Shown here one piece after another: positions 1-7,603 of a stretch of 64,000 bases of DNA (position 1 is its first letter; each line of letters opens with the position of its first letter). Made by a program: the position numbers and the translations under genes. The stretch lies in assembly GCA_001725325.1 (NCBI GenBank), contig MEFY01000002.1:1553559-1617558 (forward strand). Reading direction: 5' to 3'. This DNA comes from Leifsonia sp. SCN 70-46 (GTDB lineage Bacteria > Actinomycetota > Actinomycetes > Actinomycetales > Microbacteriaceae). Below the pieces are notes generated by a model. The model ran no database searches. It was not told the DNA's origin and saw only the letters and a program-made list of their open reading frames with translations.

Positions 1-17
1 AAGTGAGGGTGGCGAAG

Positions 18-1037
18 ATGGTGCACGGAGTCGGGATCATCGGCGCGGGGCCCGGTGTGCGGTCGCTGCACCTGCCCACGCTCGCGCGGCTCGCCGACCG
101 GTTCGCCGTCGTGCACGTCGCCGACTCGGGCTCGGGCGCCGCGGGCGAGCTCGCGGCGCAGGTCGGGGCGCGGGCATCCTCGGGTGTCGACGACCTGCTC
201 GCCGACCCGGCCGTCGAGGTCGTCGCCGTCTGCAGCCCGCCCGCCCTGCACGCCGAGCATGTGCTCGCGGCGGTCGCCGCCGGGGCCAGGGCCGTGCTGT
301 GCGAGAAGCCCATAGCGCTCACCGAGGATGACGCCGAGGCCGTCATCGCCGCGTGCCGCACGGCGGGCACGCGCCTGCTCGTCGGCACCAACCACCTCTT
401 CGACCCCGCGTGGGGAAGGGCCAAGCACCACCTCACGGGACCGGTCGCCACCGTGTCGGTCACGATGGCGCTGCCGCCGAACGGGCGGTACCACGCGCTC
501 GTGAGCGAGCCCGCCGCGACCCAGCCCGTGCACCGGGCCCCCGACTGGACGAACCCGCACGTCGCCGCGGCCGTGCTGCGGCAGCTCGTGCTCGGGCTCG
601 CGGTGCACGACCTGCCCGGGCTGCGCGATCTCGTGCCCGAGGTCGACGAGGTGCTCTACGCGCGGCGGATCGAGCCCATCGGGTATGAGATCGGGATGCT
701 CGGCGGCGACACGCTCGTGCAGCTCACGGCGGTCATGCTCCCCGAGGGGGCGGACGCGCTGTGGCGCATGAGCATCGCGACCTCTCTCGACCGGCTCGAC
801 GTGGAGTTCCCTCCCGCCTTCGTGCACGTGGGCAGCGCCCGCGCGCGCGTGTGGGCGACCGACGGCAGCGTGACCGACTACCGGCAGGATCCCGACGACG
901 GCTACGTCGCCGAATGGCGCGCGCTCGACGCGCTCCTCGCGGGCGGGGTCGCCGTGGAGTACGACCACCTGCTCGACGACGCGCTCTACGCGATCGGCCT
1001 CGCCGACGCCGTGCACGAGGCGGTGATCGCGGCATGA
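18..1037 (+). CDS. Gfo/Idh/MocA family oxidoreductase
   Basis: Probable NAD(P)-dependent dehydrogenase acting on a sugar, inositol or similar polyol. The N-terminus carries a Rossmann dinucleotide fold (GIIGAGPGVRSLHLP), followed by the CEKPIA motif around residues 95-100, which contains the family's conserved lysine. The C-terminal half is the usual alpha/beta substrate domain; about 339 residues is typical. ATG at 18 is preferred because GAGGGTGG lies just upstream, but GTG at 3 is possible and the window edge hides what comes before. It overlaps the next gene by 4 bp (ATGA), so the two are translationally coupled. Substrate is not predictable; the context of aromatic and sugar-uptake genes suggests a role in carbohydrate or glycoside metabolism. 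Confidence 0.85.
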   Translation: MVHGVGIIGAGPGVRSLHLPTLARLADRFAVVHVADSGSGAAGELAAQVGARASSGVDDLLADPAVEVVAVCSPPALHAEHVLAAVAAGARAVLCEKPIALTEDDAEAVIAACRTAGTRLLVGTNHLFDPAWGRAKHHLTGPVATVSVTMALPPNGRYHALVSEPAATQPVHRAPDWTNPHVAAAVLRQLVLGLAVHDLPGLRDLVPEVDEVLYARRIEPIGYEIGMLGGDTLVQLTAVMLPEGADALWRMSIATSLDRLDVEFPPAFVHVGSARARVWATDGSVTDYRQDPDDGYVAEWRALDALLAGGVAVEYDHLLDDALYAIGLADAVHEAVIAA

Positions 1038-1684
1038 GGGCCGTGCGCACCGACGAGCTCGCGTACCGCGTCGCCGTGGCCGAGCTGCCGCGGCGCGCGG
1101 TGCTCGGCGACGGGCCCGACGCCGTGCGCATCGCCGGGGGAGTGCTCGAGGCCGAGGGGGTGACCGTCGTGGCGCGGCCGTGGCTGCGCCCCGACGTCGT
1201 GGCCGACGCGGCCCAGGCGCCCGCGCGGTCCGTGCTCGTGGAGTGCGGCGCGGCGTCCGGCGAGGTGGAGGAGCTGCTGCGCGACGCCGTCGGGTGGGCG
1301 CGCGAGCTCGCGGGCGGCCCGCTCGACATCGTGGAGTGCCGGGCGACGGCGCGCGGCATCCTCGCCCGCCTCGAGGGCGCGCGCAGCGGCGCGACGGTGC
1401 TGCTCGCCCGGCGCGAGGGGGGCAGCTCGTGGCTGCGCGCCCTCGCGCTCGACACGACGCGCACCGAGGTCGTCATCGAGCACCCGGGCGCCCTCGCGAC
1501 GGTCGAGCGCACCGACGCTAACGGGGTGCACCGGTCGCCCGCGCGCTACGAGAGCGCCGAGCGGCTCGCCCTGCGGCGCCTGCTCGACGCCCTCGACGAC
1601 GACGTGCGGACCACCGACCTCGACGACCTCGAGCACGACAGCAGGCTCGCCGCGCACGTGCTGGGACTCGTGCGCGCGGGATAA
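1034..1684 (+). CDS. Hypothetical protein coupled to the Gfo/Idh/MocA gene
   Basis: I do not recognise a family. The 216-residue product has no signal peptide or membrane segment and is rich in Arg, Asp, Glu and Ala, so it is probably a soluble cytoplasmic protein. Its ATG overlaps the TGA of the preceding oxidoreductase by 4 bp, which makes an accessory role with that enzyme likely. The C-terminal 60 residues (around the segment ESAERLALRRLLDALDDD) look helical. The gap of about 100 bp downstream contains a candidate promoter, so this gene probably ends the first transcription unit. Confidence 0.6.
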   Translation: MRAVRTDELAYRVAVAELPRRAVLGDGPDAVRIAGGVLEAEGVTVVARPWLRPDVVADAAQAPARSVLVECGAASGEVEELLRDAVGWARELAGGPLDIVECRATARGILARLEGARSGATVLLARREGGSSWLRALALDTTRTEVVIEHPGALATVERTDANGVHRSPARYESAERLALRRLLDALDDDVRTTDLDDLEHDSRLAAHVLGLVRAG

Positions 1685-1721
1685 ACGACAGCGATACGCG
1701 GGATAGCCAACCGGCCATTCC

Positions 1722-1751
1722 CTGATGAGCGTGACGCTCCCACAGTAGGTA
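1722..1751 (+). promoter_or_regulatory. Candidate promoter with palindromic operator in the spacer
   Basis: CTGATG (1722-1727) and TAGGTA (1746-1751) are separated by 18 bp. The inverted repeat GAGCG-TGA-CGCTC (1727-1739) sits between them, where a bound repressor would block RNA polymerase. A second small repeat, CGGGG-ACAA-CCCCG (1752-1765), lies at the expected transcript start. This would drive the dioxygenase operon. The call rests on motif inspection only. Confidence 0.4.
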
Positions 1752-1789
1752 CGGGGACAACCCCGGACACGTCTTTGAAAGGATCGACG

Positions 1790-2806
1790 ATGATCAAGCT
1801 CCTCTCCCACCTCTCGTTCGTCGCGGTGTCGTCACCCGACGTCGAGGCGTCTGTGGCCTTCTACGAGAAGCAGGTCGGCCTCACCGTCGTCGACCGCATC
1901 GACGGCTCCGTCTACCTGCGCTGCTGGGGCGACTACTACTCCTACAGCGTCGTCGTGGTGCCGGGCACCGAGCCCGGGCTCGTGACGATGGGCTGGCGCA
2001 CGTCGAGCCAGGAGGCGCTCGACGAGGCCGCGCGCCTCGTGCAGGCCGAGGGCATCGAGGGCGAGTGGTTCGACGGGCCGTCGATCGGCCGCGCGTTCCG
2101 CTTCACGGGCCCGTGGGGCCACAGCATGACCCTGCACTGGGATGTCGTGCGCCATGTCTCCGCGCCGGCCGACGCGTCGATCTACCCCGACCGCCCCGCC
2201 AAGCGCAGCAGCGTCGCGGGAGCGCCGCGCCAGCTCGACCACGTGACCATCGCGACGAGCAGCGTCGACGACTTCGCCGCCTGGTACAACCGCGTGCTCG
2301 GCTTCCGCATCATGGCCAAGACGATCCTCGACGAGGCGCCCATCTCGGTGTTCTCCGTGCTCACGACCAACGAGAAGTCGCACGACCTCGGCGTCGTGCT
2401 CGACGGCTCGACGCGCGCCGGCCGCATCAACCACTACGCGTTCTGGGTCGACACGCGTGAGGAGCTGCTCATCGCCGCCGACACCCTCATGGAGAACGGG
2501 GTGCCGATCGAGTACGGGCCCAACATCCACGGCATCGGCGAGCAGACCTTCCTCTACTACCGCGAGCCGTCGACGCTGCGCATCGAGCTCAACACGGGCG
2601 GCTACCGCAACTACGTGCCCGACTGGGAGCCCAACACGTGGAAGCCCTCGCTCGGCTCGAACAACTTCTACCGCAACGGCGCCATGCCCATGTCGATGAC
2701 GGAGTCGTTCCCGCCCGCCGACGGCCCCTCGGCCACGGAGGAGGGCGTTCCCGACGAGATCAAGGAAGCGCTGTTCAACCCCTACGCCAAGCACGGACAG
2801 GGATAG
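1790..2806 (+). CDS. Extradiol (catechol 2,3-dioxygenase-like) VOC-family dioxygenase
   Basis: Iron(II)-dependent ring-cleavage enzyme expected to open a catecholic ring next to the two hydroxyls. It has two vicinal-oxygen-chelate domains: residues about 5-120, and a catalytic domain about 148-275. The metal triad is visible as H151 (LDHVTIA), H215 (NHYAFW) and E266 (RIELNTGG), with spacing like that of characterised catechol 2,3-dioxygenases, so the enzyme should be active. The start at 1790 has GAAAGGA 7 nt upstream; an in-frame start at 1775 lacks this support. At 338 residues it is slightly longer than XylE because of a C-terminal tail. It is the first gene of a run with a cyclase, a flavin monooxygenase and a fumarylacetoacetase-type hydrolase. 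The natural substrate is unknown. Confidence 0.9.
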   Translation: MIKLLSHLSFVAVSSPDVEASVAFYEKQVGLTVVDRIDGSVYLRCWGDYYSYSVVVVPGTEPGLVTMGWRTSSQEALDEAARLVQAEGIEGEWFDGPSIGRAFRFTGPWGHSMTLHWDVVRHVSAPADASIYPDRPAKRSSVAGAPRQLDHVTIATSSVDDFAAWYNRVLGFRIMAKTILDEAPISVFSVLTTNEKSHDLGVVLDGSTRAGRINHYAFWVDTREELLIAADTLMENGVPIEYGPNIHGIGEQTFLYYREPSTLRIELNTGGYRNYVPDWEPNTWKPSLGSNNFYRNGAMPMSMTESFPPADGPSATEEGVPDEIKEALFNPYAKHGQG

Positions 2807-2846
2807 TAGGAACAGCACCACCCGATCGCGACGGAGCGAGGAACGC

Positions 2847-3851
2847 ATGGCAGACGAGACATCCCTCCCCTCCGAGCTGCCCGGCGACCTCGACCGGAGC
2901 GACCCGGAGAAGGAGATCGCGGCGCGCGCCACGGCCTTCCGCAACTGGGGCCGGTGGGGCGAGGACGACGTGCTCGGCACGCTCAACCTCCTCACCGACG
3001 CCGTGCGCGCGGCCGCGGCATCCCTCGTGACGACCGGGCGGGCCATCTCGCTCTCGCAGTCGTTCGACATGAACGGACCGCAGAAGGGATGGCGCCGCCG
3101 CACCAACCCCGTGCACACGATGCTCGACACGGGCGTCGACGCCGAGCGCGGCACGCAGGGCTTCCCGCACGGCATCGGCGGGGCGGACGACGTCATCGCC
3201 ATGCCGCTGCAGTGCTCGACCCAGTGGGACGGCCTCGGCCACATCTTCGACCACGGCATGGCGTGGAACGGCCGCAGGGCCGGCGACGTCGTGACGAGCG
3301 ACGGCGACCTCGTGACGGGCATCGAGCACACGGCGGCCGTCTTCGTCGGGCGCGGCGTGCTGCTCGACGTGGGCCGCCACCTCTGCCCGGAGTCGGGCGA
3401 GCTCGCCGACGGCTACGCCATCACGGCCGCCGACCTCGACGCGACGGCCGCCGCCCAGGGCGTCGAGGTGCGCGAGGGCGACATCGTGCTCGTGCGCACG
3501 GGGCAGCTCGCGCGCGCCCGTCGCGACGGCTGGGGCGAGTACGCGGGCGGGCCTGCCCCCGGCCTCTCGCTCACGACCGCCGGCTGGCTGCACCGCACGG
3601 GCATCGCCGCGATCGCGACCGACACGTGGGGCTTCGAGGTGCGCCCCAACGAGTTCGACGTGCCGGCGTTCCAGCCGCTGCACCAGGTCGTCATCCCCAA
3701 CCTCGGCCTCACGATCGGCGAGATGTGGGACCTCGAGGAGCTCGGCGAGCACTGCGCGCAGACGGGCCGCCACGAGTTCCTGCTCTCGGCGCCGCCCCTT
3801 CCCATCACGGGCGCCGTCGGATCGCCCGTCAACCCCGTCGCCGTCTTCTAG
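2847..3851 (+). CDS. Cyclase-family metal-dependent hydrolase
   Basis: Member of the cyclase/kynurenine-formamidase-like family (PF04199), which hydrolyses amides or lactones using a divalent metal. The family's metal motif HxGTHxDxPxH appears here in the variant form STQWDGLGHIFDHG (residues about 127-140), as in a subset of aromatic-degradation cyclases. There is no signal peptide; the product is a cytoplasmic protein of 334 residues. ATG follows GGAGCGAGGAACGC, a usable ribosome site. It lies 40 bp after the dioxygenase and 31 bp before the flavin monooxygenase, so it is probably co-transcribed and acts on a ring-cleavage or ring-hydroxylation intermediate. Confidence 0.85.
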   Translation: MADETSLPSELPGDLDRSDPEKEIAARATAFRNWGRWGEDDVLGTLNLLTDAVRAAAASLVTTGRAISLSQSFDMNGPQKGWRRRTNPVHTMLDTGVDAERGTQGFPHGIGGADDVIAMPLQCSTQWDGLGHIFDHGMAWNGRRAGDVVTSDGDLVTGIEHTAAVFVGRGVLLDVGRHLCPESGELADGYAITAADLDATAAAQGVEVREGDIVLVRTGQLARARRDGWGEYAGGPAPGLSLTTAGWLHRTGIAAIATDTWGFEVRPNEFDVPAFQPLHQVVIPNLGLTIGEMWDLEELGEHCAQTGRHEFLLSAPPLPITGAVGSPVNPVAVF

Positions 3852-3882
3852 ACCACCACCGCAGAACAGAGAGGTTCTCACC

Positions 3883-5016
3883 ATGACCGCAGTCTCCCGG
3901 GTCGCCGTCGCCGGAAGCGGCGTAGCCGCACTGGCCACCGCCATCCAGCTCGCCAAGGCGGGCGTGTCCGTCACCGTGTTCGAGGCCAAGCCCGGCCTGC
4001 CCACCCTTGGGTCGGGGATCACGATCCAGGGCAACGCCATGCGCGTGTTCGACACGCTCGGCGCGTGGGACGACATCCGAGCGGCCGGCTACCCCTTCGT
4101 GGGCCTGTCGCTGCGCGCCCCCGGCCCGGGCGCGCCCGTGGTCGCCGAGCTGCCCGACGTCAACTCCGGCGGTCCGGACTACCCCGCGACCATGGGGATG
4201 CCCAGGGCCGACCTCGCGCGCATCCTCTTCGAGCACGCGGTCGCCGCGGGGGCGGAGATCCGCTTCGACTCGAAGGTCACGGGGCTCGAGCAGTCCGACG
4301 ACTCCGTCGAGGTGTTCGTGAACGGGGAGTCGGCCGGGTCGTTCGACCTGCTCGTCGGGGCAGACGGGCTCAACTCGACGGTGCGCGAGCTCATCGGCAT
4401 CACGACCAAGCCCGAGACGACGGGCATGGGCATCTGGCGCGCGTTCGTGTCGCGCCCGGCGGAGGTCGCGCACAGCGACCTCTACTACGGCGGCCCCATG
4501 TACATCGCGGGCTACACGCCCACGGGCGAGGACACGATGTACGCGTTCCTCGTCGAGAAGGCGCAGGACCGCACGGGCGTGACCGACGACGAGGCGAAGG
4601 CCATCATGATCGAGCAGTCGCGCGCGTACGACGGCCCGTGGAACGCGGTGCGCGCCGACCTCGAAGCGGGCGTCACCCCCAACTACACGTGGTTCACGAA
4701 GCACCTCGTCGAGGGCCCGTGGAACCGCGGACGCGTCGTCATCATCGGCGACGCGGCACACAGCTGCCCGCCCACCATCGCGCAGGGCGCCGCGCAGGGC
4801 CTCGAGGACGCGGTCGTGCTCACCGAGCTGCTCGTCGCGGCCGACACGCTCGACGACGGGGTGTGGGACGCGTTCCACGCCCGCCGCCTGCCGCGCGCGA
4901 GCGCCGTCGTCGCGGCGTCGGTGCAGCTCGGCCAGTGGCAGCTCGACGGCGACCGCGAGGCCGACGCGGGCGGGCTCATCTTCGGCATCGCCCAGCAGAT
5001 GGCGCAGCCCGCGTGA
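3883..5016 (+). CDS. FAD-dependent aromatic monooxygenase (class A, PHBH fold)
   Basis: NAD(P)H-dependent flavoprotein hydroxylase of the salicylate/hydroxybenzoate hydroxylase type. All three fingerprint motifs are present: the N-terminal GxGxxA nucleotide fold (residues 11-16), the DG motif (LLVGADGLNS, D161-G162), and the GD motif (IIGDAAHS, G289-D290) that contacts the FAD ribityl chain. At 377 residues it is normal for the group. AGAGAGG lies 10 nt before the ATG. It precedes the fumarylacetoacetase-like gene with a 4-bp overlap. It would supply the catechol or further-hydroxylated ring for the dioxygenase in the same operon. Confidence 0.9.
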   Translation: MTAVSRVAVAGSGVAALATAIQLAKAGVSVTVFEAKPGLPTLGSGITIQGNAMRVFDTLGAWDDIRAAGYPFVGLSLRAPGPGAPVVAELPDVNSGGPDYPATMGMPRADLARILFEHAVAAGAEIRFDSKVTGLEQSDDSVEVFVNGESAGSFDLLVGADGLNSTVRELIGITTKPETTGMGIWRAFVSRPAEVAHSDLYYGGPMYIAGYTPTGEDTMYAFLVEKAQDRTGVTDDEAKAIMIEQSRAYDGPWNAVRADLEAGVTPNYTWFTKHLVEGPWNRGRVVIIGDAAHSCPPTIAQGAAQGLEDAVVLTELLVAADTLDDGVWDAFHARRLPRASAVVAASVQLGQWQLDGDREADAGGLIFGIAQQMAQPA

Positions 5017-5975
5017 GGCTCGCGCGCTGGGTCGGGGCGTCCGGCACCGTGGGCGAGGGCTTCGTCGTGGGGGACCGGGTCGTCCCGTTCCCCGGCGGCG
5101 CGACGGTCGCGACGGTGCTCGAGGGCGGCCTCGGCTCCGCGCGCGCTCTCCTCGGCAGCGCGGGAAGCGACGGCGAGCGGCTCGACGCCGTGCGCCTGCT
5201 CGCCCCGCTCGTGCCCGCCGCCATCCGTGACTTCGTGGCGTTCGAGGAGCATGTCGAGGGCGTCACGGCCTCGGTCGACGGCGCGAGCGACGTCGTGCCG
5301 GAGTGGTACCAGGCGCCCACCTTCTACTTCACGAACCCGCACACCGTGCTCGGCCCCGACGACGTGCTCTCGCCGCCCGTGAGCGAGCGCCTCGACTTCG
5401 AGCTCGAGGTCGCCGTCGTGCTCGGCGGCCCCGCGGGGAGCGACCTCGCGCCCGCGGATGCCGCGACGCGCATCTTCGGGTACACGATCATGAACGACTG
5501 GTCGGCGCGCGACCTGCAGGGCCGCGAGATGAAGGTGCGCCTCGGCCCCGCCAAGGGCAAGGACTTCGGCACCTCCCTCGGCCCGTGGATCGTCACCGCC
5601 GACGAGCTCGAGCAGTTCGTCGACGCCGACGGCTTCCTCGCGATCCGCGCGGAGGTCTCGGTCAACGGCGTGCCGGTGGGGGAGGACCTCGTCTCGAACA
5701 TGGGCTGGCCGTTCCCCGAGCTCGTGGCCTACGCCTCGCGCAACTCGCGCGTCGTCGCGGGCGACGTGCTCGGCTCGGGCACCGTCGGCAACGGCGGCTG
5801 CCTCGCCGAGCTGTGGGGCCGGCGCGGGGAGCTCTCCCCGCCCCCGCTGCGCGAGGGAGACGTCGTGACGATGGTCGTCGAGGGCATCGGCACGCTCTCC
5901 GGGACCGTCGGTCCCGCCGTCGCCGCGGGACCCGTCGCCCCCGCGCGCACGAGGCCGCGGAACCGCTTACGTTGA
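5013..5975 (+). CDS. Fumarylacetoacetate hydrolase family protein
   Basis: Likely C-C bond hydrolase or acylpyruvase acting on a ring-opened product. The C-terminal FAH domain (residues about 105-305) shows the metal-binding ELEVAVVLG segment and the conserved IFGYTIMNDWSARDLQ stretch typical of the family. The start GTG at 5013 overlaps the TGA of the monooxygenase (GTGA), and reading begins VRLARWVG. At 320 residues it has the N-terminal DUF2437-like extension of longer family members. The neighbours suggest it is the last catabolic step of this operon. A second, distinct family member is at 58256. Confidence 0.85.
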   Translation: MRLARWVGASGTVGEGFVVGDRVVPFPGGATVATVLEGGLGSARALLGSAGSDGERLDAVRLLAPLVPAAIRDFVAFEEHVEGVTASVDGASDVVPEWYQAPTFYFTNPHTVLGPDDVLSPPVSERLDFELEVAVVLGGPAGSDLAPADAATRIFGYTIMNDWSARDLQGREMKVRLGPAKGKDFGTSLGPWIVTADELEQFVDADGFLAIRAEVSVNGVPVGEDLVSNMGWPFPELVAYASRNSRVVAGDVLGSGTVGNGGCLAELWGRRGELSPPPLREGDVVTMVVEGIGTLSGTVGPAVAAGPVAPARTRPRNRLR

Positions 5976-6000
5976 TTTCCGACTAAAGATGGCGTATTCT
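5972..6000 (+). promoter_or_regulatory. Candidate sigma-A-type promoter for the exporter gene
   Basis: TTGATT (5972-5977) and TATTCT (5995-6000) have an ideal 17-bp spacer. The -35 element overlaps the TGA of the hydrolase gene. Transcription would start near 6006, which also makes GTG 6005 a possible leaderless start for the exporter. Confidence 0.55.
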
Positions 6001-6073
6001 CGACGTGACGTTGGGGCACCCGCCCGTTCCTGCCGCAGACTCCCGCGGAGGGCACACCCGGTCACGTCGACAG

Positions 6074-6087
6074 CCCGTTCGAACGGG
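6074..6087. promoter_or_regulatory. Perfect 14-bp palindrome, possible operator
   Basis: CCCGTTCGAACGGG is fully self-complementary and ends 10 bp before the ATG of the DHA2 transporter, downstream of the candidate promoter. A repressor bound here would act as a roadblock, or the RNA could fold into a hairpin ahead of the start codon. No regulator gene is adjacent. Confidence 0.4.
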
Positions 6088-6097
6088 TGAACCGGAT

Positions 6098-7588
6098 ATG
6101 ACTCTCCCTCCCCTCAAGCTCCGCATCCTCGTCGTCTCGCTCTTCGCGACATCCTTCCTCGGCGCCCTCGACCACACGATCGTGTCGACGTCGCTCTCGA
6201 CCATCGCGGGGGAGCTCGGCGCCCTCCAGCAGATGAGCTGGGTCGTCGTCGCCTACACGCTCGCCGCGACCGTCTCGCTGCCCGTGCTCGGCAAGCTCGC
6301 CGACACCCTCGGGCCGCGCCGCGTGTTCCTCGCCTCGCTCACGACGTTCCTGCTCGCGTCGCTCGCGTGCGGCTTCGCGCCCGACATGACGTGGCTCATC
6401 GTCGCGCGCGTCGTGCAGGGCCTGAGCTCCGCGGGCCTGCAGCTCATGTCGCAGACGATCATCGGCGCCGTCACGTCGCCGCGCGAGCGCCCGCGGCTCA
6501 TGAGCATCATCGGCTCGGCCTTCCCGGTGGCGATAGTCGTGGGGCCGCTGCTCGGCGGCATCATCAGCGACACCCTGGGCTGGCAGTGGGTGTTCTGGAT
6601 CAACGTGCCCCTCGGTGCCGCGGCCCTCGTGCTCGCGAGCGTCGCCGTGCCGCACCTCGGCGAGCGTCCGCGCGGGCGCATCGACGTGCCCGGCGCGCTC
6701 ACCTTCACGACGGCCATGATCGCGCTCGTGCTCGCCGTCACGTGGTTCCCCGACGAGCGCCTGCGGCCCGCATCGCTCGCGCTGCTCGCGACGGCCGTCG
6801 TCGTCTTCGGGGTGTTCGCCCTCGTCGAGCGCCGCGCGCAGCAGCCGTTCCTGCCGTTCGGGATCTTCCGCAACCGCACGGTCGCGGCGGGCATCACGCT
6901 CTCGGCGGTCATCGGCATCGGGCTCTTCTCGGTGGTGTCGTACATCCCCACCTTCATCCAGATGGCGTACCGCACGTCGGCCACCGTCTCGGGCCTCGTG
7001 CCGATCGCCACGGTGCTGGGGATGCTCGTGGCGAGCCTCGCGACGGGGTTCCGCGCGAGCCGCACGGGCCGCTACCGCCGCTGGACCATCGCGGGGCCGT
7101 CCGTCGCGGCGGCCGGGCTCGTCGTCATGGCGTTCCTCCCCGTCGGCCTCCCGCTGTGGGCCCCCATGCTCGTCATGGGCGTCGTGGGGCTCGGCACGGG
7201 CGCGTTCATGAACCTCATCCTCGCCGTCGTGCAGGGCGCGGTGCCGCGCGGCGACCTCGGCCTCGTGACGGCGACGAGCGGGCTCGTGCGCCAGGTCGGC
7301 GCGACGGTCGGCACGGCCATCATCGGCGGCGTCATCGCCGCGGGCGTCGTGGCGCTCCTGCCCGCGGGGCTCAACGCCTCGACCCTCACGCCCGACGTCG
7401 CGCACGCGGCCTCGCCCGCCGTGCAGGCGCAGATCGCCGCCGTCTACCAGTCGGTCATGAGCCCGGTCTTCCTCGCGCTCGCGGGCGTCTACGCCGTGGG
7501 TGTCGTCGCCGCCATCATGTTCCCGCAGGGCAGGCTGTCGACAGACACCGCGTCGGTCGAGGCCCAGCTGCAGCCCGAAACCGTCTGA
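6098..7588 (+). CDS. DHA2-family MFS drug/solute exporter (EmrB/QacA type)
   Basis: Proton-driven membrane exporter of the 14-helix DHA2 group. Hydrophobic helices begin at residue 8 (KLRILVVSLFATSFLGALDHTIVS, containing the conserved aspartate). MFS motif A is visible at residues 65-75 (GKLADTLGPRR), and motif C-like sequence occurs near residue 150 (PVAIVVGPLLGGI). The length of 496 residues suits the group. ATG at 6098 starts just before the first helix but has no good ribosome site. GTG 6005 would add a 31-residue Arg-rich tail and could be translated leaderless from the promoter above. It is followed 15 bp later by the GMC oxidase. Confidence 0.85.
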   Translation: MTLPPLKLRILVVSLFATSFLGALDHTIVSTSLSTIAGELGALQQMSWVVVAYTLAATVSLPVLGKLADTLGPRRVFLASLTTFLLASLACGFAPDMTWLIVARVVQGLSSAGLQLMSQTIIGAVTSPRERPRLMSIIGSAFPVAIVVGPLLGGIISDTLGWQWVFWINVPLGAAALVLASVAVPHLGERPRGRIDVPGALTFTTAMIALVLAVTWFPDERLRPASLALLATAVVVFGVFALVERRAQQPFLPFGIFRNRTVAAGITLSAVIGIGLFSVVSYIPTFIQMAYRTSATVSGLVPIATVLGMLVASLATGFRASRTGRYRRWTIAGPSVAAAGLVVMAFLPVGLPLWAPMLVMGVVGLGTGAFMNLILAVVQGAVPRGDLGLVTATSGLVRQVGATVGTAIIGGVIAAGVVALLPAGLNASTLTPDVAHAASPAVQAQIAAVYQSVMSPVFLALAGVYAVGVVAAIMFPQGRLSTDTASVEAQLQPETV

Positions 7589-7603
7589 CTCGAAGGAGAG
7601 ACC

